A stretch of DNA of 8,242 nucleotides from Alphaproteobacteria bacterium (lineage in GTDB: Bacteria > Pseudomonadota > Alphaproteobacteria > SP197). The position numbers and the translations under genes were made by a program. A model generated the notes under the pieces. That model ran no database searches and had not been told where the DNA came from. It saw only the letters and a list, made by a program, of their open reading frames with translations. Positions 6,004 through 8,242 of the stretch are shown here, one piece after another. Location: the NCBI GenBank assembly GCA_022822575.1, contig JAJEBJ010000346.1:1-8242 (forward strand), written 5' to 3'. The stretch's first letter is position 1. The number at the start of each line of letters is the position of its first letter.

Positions 6004-6483
6004 CTATGAGACTTGCTCGATATTATCGACGCAAGTGTTATCGTAGTCATACACCTTGACCTTGGCCCTTTTCATCTTGCGCGGGAAGATCTCCGACAGC
6101 ACCCGAACGTTTACGGAAACGATTGGCAGCACTTCCTCCACCAGGGCATCTTGTTCGTCGAATATGCGATCCGTAATGTCGCACGGGGGCAGTTGCGACA
6201 CCGTGCCTTCGATGGGCTCGATTCCGGCGGCATCCAGCCTCCTCTGAGCTTCGGACCGAAACGCCTGCAGCCTGTCCAGTTGGGACCGGACGTTTTCTAT
6301 CGTTCGCGCGACGGTTCCGTAGACTATCTCCCGGCCGCCCGCCGTCGTCCTGGAAATCACGAAGGGTCTTTCGCACCAATGATTGGCGAGGTCCCCGTCA
6401 ACGATGTGGATCGCTCCGTACAGGTAAGGCCTGTGCTCGGCGTTGAACATCACCTGCACCCTGTTGAACTTTTGCTCCGACAT
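6004..6483 (-). CDS. Protein of unknown function (159 residues), first gene of a two-gene operon
   Basis: The frame continues upstream to 6867, but the part above 6483 is Pro/Arg/Ser-rich and not protein-like. I choose the ATG at 6483 because GGAGG lies 10 nt before it and sensible protein starts there. The first 60 residues look strand-rich (FNRVQVMFN, YLYGAIHIVDGDL, PFVISRTTAGGREIVYG). A probable coiled-coil helix follows (VARTIENVRSQLDRLQAFRS, 58-77, continuing into EAQRRLDAAG). The end is again strand-like (VEEVLPIVSVNVRVLS, then the basic KMKRAKVKVYDYDNT). Three cysteines occur (C37, C101, C151). There is no signal peptide or transmembrane segment. I recognise no family. It is transcribed divergently from abiEi across about 400 bp and is followed after 29 nt by the second unknown gene. 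Confidence 0.72.
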   Translation of the reverse strand: MSEQKFNRVQVMFNAEHRPYLYGAIHIVDGDLANHWCERPFVISRTTAGGREIVYGTVARTIENVRSQLDRLQAFRSEAQRRLDAAGIEPIEGTVSQLPPCDITDRIFDEQDALVEEVLPIVSVNVRVLSEIFPRKMKRAKVKVYDYDNTCVDNIEQVS

Positions 6484-6886
6484 GACTCTGGGCCCTCCGT
6501 TTTTCAGTGTTTGACAGGCTGCCGCATCCGGTTTCATCCCGCTCCTGGGCGGTACAGCGGCGCGTGATGCGGCACGCCCGCTTATGTGGGGATATGCGTG
6601 TTGGACAGCAAGACGAGGATCCGGGACCGGTCGAGAAAGCGACTGACGAGCGGCTTCCGACGTCGGCGGAGACCGGTGAAGCGGAGCGGGAGTCGGCGGC
6701 AGCATCGCCGGTTGCAAGTAGCCGGCGAACTGGACAGGGCACCGGTTTCGGCGCATTGCGGACGCTGAGTTGGTTTGATGGCATGGCATATTGCATACTA
6801 CCAGTGAGCAAAATGCGAGAGTATCGAACTTGCCATGGGTTTGAGAAACATCTAATTTCATCATCATGAGGTATCAAAGAGGCGCA
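6484..6886. other. Divergent intergenic region between the unknown operon (minus) and abiEi (plus)
   Basis: About 400 bp with no convincing gene. The left two thirds is G+C-rich. The part next to abiEi (about 6765-6866) is AT-rich and is the likely promoter region. There CATGGCA (6782-6788) and TGCCATG (6831-6837) form a 7-bp inverted repeat that could bind a regulator such as AbiEi, though the 42-nt spacing is long. I see no clean -35/-10 pair on either strand. Confidence 0.35.
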
Positions 6887-7744
6887 ATGCTAAACCGCCT
6901 GCACCGCCTTCTGCCCGAGGGGCTGCTGGCGGACGCGGCCTGGTTCACGGCCGCCGGCTATTCGAGTTCGCTGCGCAGCCGCTATCTGGCGAGCGGCTGG
7001 CTGGAACCGGTGACGCGGGGGGTGTTCCGGCGACCGACTCACAGGCCGGGCATGGAGGACACGACCGCGCCGCTGCGCTGGCAGCATGTGGTGGTCTCGC
7101 TCCAGTCCGTGCTGGAACGTCCGGTCGCGGTCGGCGGGCGCACGGCGCTGGAGCTCGACGGGCTCGCCCACTATTTGTCGAGCGCCGGACCGCAGGAAGT
7201 TCACCTCTATGGCGACGAACCGGTGCCGGGTTGGCTTCGGAAGATCCCGATCGATACGTCCTTCGTGTTCCACAATGCGAGGAAGTTGTTTCAAGCGGAA
7301 CCGATCTGCGAGGCCCTCGAAGATCTCAAGTCCATCTCGGCCGCCGATCGGCCGTCGAACCTGGCTACCATCCACGGCAGCCTGAAGTGGAAGTGTTTCG
7401 GCGACGGGGACTGGCCGATCGTTCTTTCGACACCGGAGCGCGCGATCCTGGAACTGCTGGACGAGCTCCCCGACAGGGAGACCTTCCACCAAGCCGACAT
7501 GCTGATGGAAGGGCTGGTCAACGTCAGTCCGAGGCGGATGAGCCGACTTCTGTGCGAATGCCGCAGCGTCAAGGTCAAGCGCCTGTTTCTGTGGTTTGCC
7601 GACCGGCACGGTCATGCGTGGGTCGAACGGCTGGACCGGGAGGGGGTCGACCTCGGCAGCGGCAAGCGCATGCTGTTCCGGGGTGGAAAGCTCGACCGCC
7701 AATACCGGATCACCGTTCCAGAGGACCTCGATGCGGGTGGATGA
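6887..7744 (+). CDS. abiEi: Type IV toxin-antitoxin system AbiEi-family antitoxin/transcriptional regulator
   Basis: This 285-residue protein matches the AbiEi_3 type of antitoxin. The N-terminal winged helix-turn-helix region is LNRLHRLLPEGLLADAAW, then the residues around ASGWLEPVTRGVFRRP. A long C-terminal domain includes AVGGRTALELDGLAHYLS, VHLYGDEPVPGWL, LSTPERAILELLDELPD, ADMLMEGLVNVSPRRM and VKVKRLFLWFADRHGHAW. AbiEi represses its own operon and counters the nucleotidyltransferase AbiEii, in a system known to give phage abortive infection. I prefer the ATG at 6887 (AGAGG 4 nt upstream, and the family starts MLNRL) to the in-frame ATG at 6866, which has no ribosome-binding site. Length is typical and no lesion is seen. 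Its toxin partner, starting inside its 3' end, is destroyed, so this is an orphan antitoxin. Confidence 0.93.
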   Translation: MLNRLHRLLPEGLLADAAWFTAAGYSSSLRSRYLASGWLEPVTRGVFRRPTHRPGMEDTTAPLRWQHVVVSLQSVLERPVAVGGRTALELDGLAHYLSSAGPQEVHLYGDEPVPGWLRKIPIDTSFVFHNARKLFQAEPICEALEDLKSISAADRPSNLATIHGSLKWKCFGDGDWPIVLSTPERAILELLDELPDRETFHQADMLMEGLVNVSPRRMSRLLCECRSVKVKRLFLWFADRHGHAWVERLDREGVDLGSGKRMLFRGGKLDRQYRITVPEDLDAGG

Positions 7745-7871
7745 GCAGTATCGGCGCCAGGTGGCACTGCTGGTGCGCATCCTGCCGTTCGTCGCGGCGC
7801 CGCGAATGATCGCCTCCGACGTGTTCTTCAGTCTGAGGCGCCGTGTCACGAAACCGATGACAAGCGCGTAG
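7737..7871 (+). pseudogene. abiEii: abiEii nucleotidyltransferase toxin, truncated after about 20 codons
   Basis: Starting at GTG 7737 (or ATG 7731) inside the end of abiEi, the frame reads DEQYRRQVALLVRILPFVA. This is the characteristic start of AbiEii toxins, which normally continue into the nucleotidyltransferase motif around FALKGGTAIN. Here the similarity ends at about 7795 and the frame continues into antisense DctM sequence until the TAG at 7869-7871. The whole catalytic domain (about 250 residues or more) is missing, so no toxin activity is expected. The overlap with abiEi is the normal operon arrangement. Confidence 0.82.
7793..7804. repeat. Perfect 12-bp palindrome at the abiEii/dctM junction
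   Basis: CGCGGCGCCGCG is its own reverse complement. It lies where AbiEii-like coding (plus) stops and DctM-like coding (minus) begins. It may mark the recombination breakpoint. Confidence 0.6.
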
Positions 7872-8053
7872 GTGAAGCACACGGCCGCGGCCTCGGTCGG
7901 CGTGAAGATCCCACCGTAGATGCCGCCCGGCATGATGGCCGGAAGCACCAGGGCAGGGATGCCGCGGATCGCCTCCCTGTAGACGTTGTCCATGTAGGCT
8001 CTCGCCGACACGCTGTCCGCCACGCGGATGTCGCCGTTGCGCCGCACGACGTC
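7796..8053 (-). pseudogene. dctM: TRAP transporter large permease (DctM-type), internal fragment
   Basis: The minus strand encodes about 85 residues of a TRAP large membrane subunit. AIRGIPALVLPAIMPGGIYG is followed directly by the family signature GIFTPTEAAAVCFTYALVIG, then RRLRLKNTSEAII. DctM proteins are about 430 residues and carry solutes such as dicarboxylates across the inner membrane, driven by the sodium gradient. Both ends are missing. On the C-terminal side the frame runs into the antisense of abiEi, and on the N-terminal side a TGA at 8054-8056 closes it. The small permease and binding-protein genes are not present. A frame starting at GTG 8047 continues to 6890, giving a spurious 385-residue chimera that should not be read as a real protein. 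Confidence 0.85.
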
Positions 8054-8078
8054 TCAAAATGACCGGGTACCCCCGACA
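8051..8078. mobile_element. Possible insertion-sequence end (IS21-like), very tentative
   Basis: On the minus strand, TGTCGGGGGTACCCGG (from 8078) followed by TCATTTTGAGAC starts with TGT and contains the palindrome GGGTACCC (8065-8072). This reminds me of terminal sequences of IS21-family elements. It sits exactly where the DctM fragment ends. No transposase gene or second end is present in the window. Confidence 0.2.
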
Positions 8079-8098
8079 CACGTCGCGACAACCAAGCC

Positions 8099-8160
8099 TT
8101 GACGACGTCTGGAAACATCTCCATGGTATGGACTGGTCGAATAGACTGGTCGAAATAGGG
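8099..8160 (+). promoter_or_regulatory. Promoter/operator region of the Phd-type antitoxin with a tandem direct repeat
   Basis: GACTGGTCGAATA (8131-8143) is followed immediately by GACTGGTCGAAATA (8144-8157): an 11-bp perfect core repeated with 13-nt periodicity. TTGACG (8099-8104) could be a -35 box with CATGGT (8122-8127) as a weak -10 at 17-nt spacing. AGGGA (8157-8161) is a good ribosome-binding site 7 nt before the ATG. The repeat sits where a self-repressing antitoxin would bind. Confidence 0.5.
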
Positions 8161-8168
8161 ATGAATGC

Positions 8169-8242
8169 ATGGAGACGATTGGCGCCTACGAGGCCAAGAC
8201 CCACCTCCCGAGCCTGCTTGAACGGGTGGCACGCGGTGAGAG
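8169..8242 (+). CDS. Phd/YefM-family type II antitoxin, N-terminus only (cut by the right window edge)
   Basis: From ATG 8169 the frame reads METIGAYEAKTHLPSLLERV, then ARGE at the edge. This is the typical start of Phd/YefM antitoxins, which pair with VapC- or Doc/YoeB-type toxins and repress their own promoter. The ribosome-binding site AGGGA lies at 8157-8161. Only 24 codons are visible, so the toxin type cannot be told. The ATG at 8161 is in another frame and is not used. Confidence 0.85.
   Translation, partial: METIGAYEAKTHLPSLLERVARGE

Noticed and set aside
6484..6867. N-terminal extension of the 159-residue unknown protein up to 6867
   Set aside because: The extension is Pro/Arg/Ser-rich, and a Shine-Dalgarno plus ATG at 6483 mark a better start.
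6890..8047. Minus-strand frame of 385 codons that begins like a TRAP permease
   Set aside because: Only the first 85 or so codons are DctM-like; the remainder is the antisense of abiEi. It is a chimera caused by the rearrangement, not a fusion protein.
1..8242. CRISPR array, tRNA or rRNA genes
   Set aside because: I found no regularly spaced repeats, no tRNA-like cloverleaf motifs and no rRNA signature sequences by eye.

Overview
The window looks like a decayed accessory region in the chromosome of a G+C-rich Gram-negative bacterium. Remnants of an outer-membrane beta-barrel and of a TRAP-type dicarboxylate transporter permease, plus a GMC oxidoreductase, fit a proteobacterium. An alphaproteobacterium seems most likely, but that is inference from gene content only.

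Layout. Position 1-855 (minus) holds the N-terminal half of an FAD-dependent GMC oxidoreductase that runs off the left edge. Position 856-1964 is mostly non-coding and becomes AT-rich in the middle (about 41% G+C over 1301-1440 by hand count). It contains a strong 14-bp-arm hairpin (1046-1078) and a probable small single-pass membrane protein (1290-1457, minus). At 1965-2552 (minus) is a secreted protein of unknown function. Just upstream of it lies the 3' end of an outer-membrane beta-barrel (autotransporter-like) gene, 2580-3071. At 3183-3821 (minus) is the C-terminal domain of an AMP-forming acyl-CoA synthetase whose N-terminal domain is gone.

Toxin-antitoxin part. A complete FitA/FitB (VapBC-type) module lies at 4025-4728 (minus), with a candidate promoter and palindrome upstream. 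After about 690 bp without a convincing gene comes a two-gene minus-strand operon, 6004-6483 then 5420-5974, encoding two proteins I do not recognise. Divergently transcribed from it is an intact AbiEi antitoxin/regulator gene (6887-7744, plus). Its partner toxin gene abiEii starts in the normal overlapping position but breaks after about 20 codons, exactly where sequence from a TRAP DctM permease gene (minus strand) begins. The junction lies on a perfect 12-bp palindrome. At the right edge a Phd/YefM-type antitoxin gene begins (8169, plus), preceded by a tandem direct repeat that may be its operator.

Overall, three toxin-antitoxin loci (one complete, one orphaned antitoxin, one cut by the window edge) and several broken metabolic or envelope genes surround one intact unknown operon. 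That operon is the best candidate for an undescribed function. Nothing in the sequence proves what it does.
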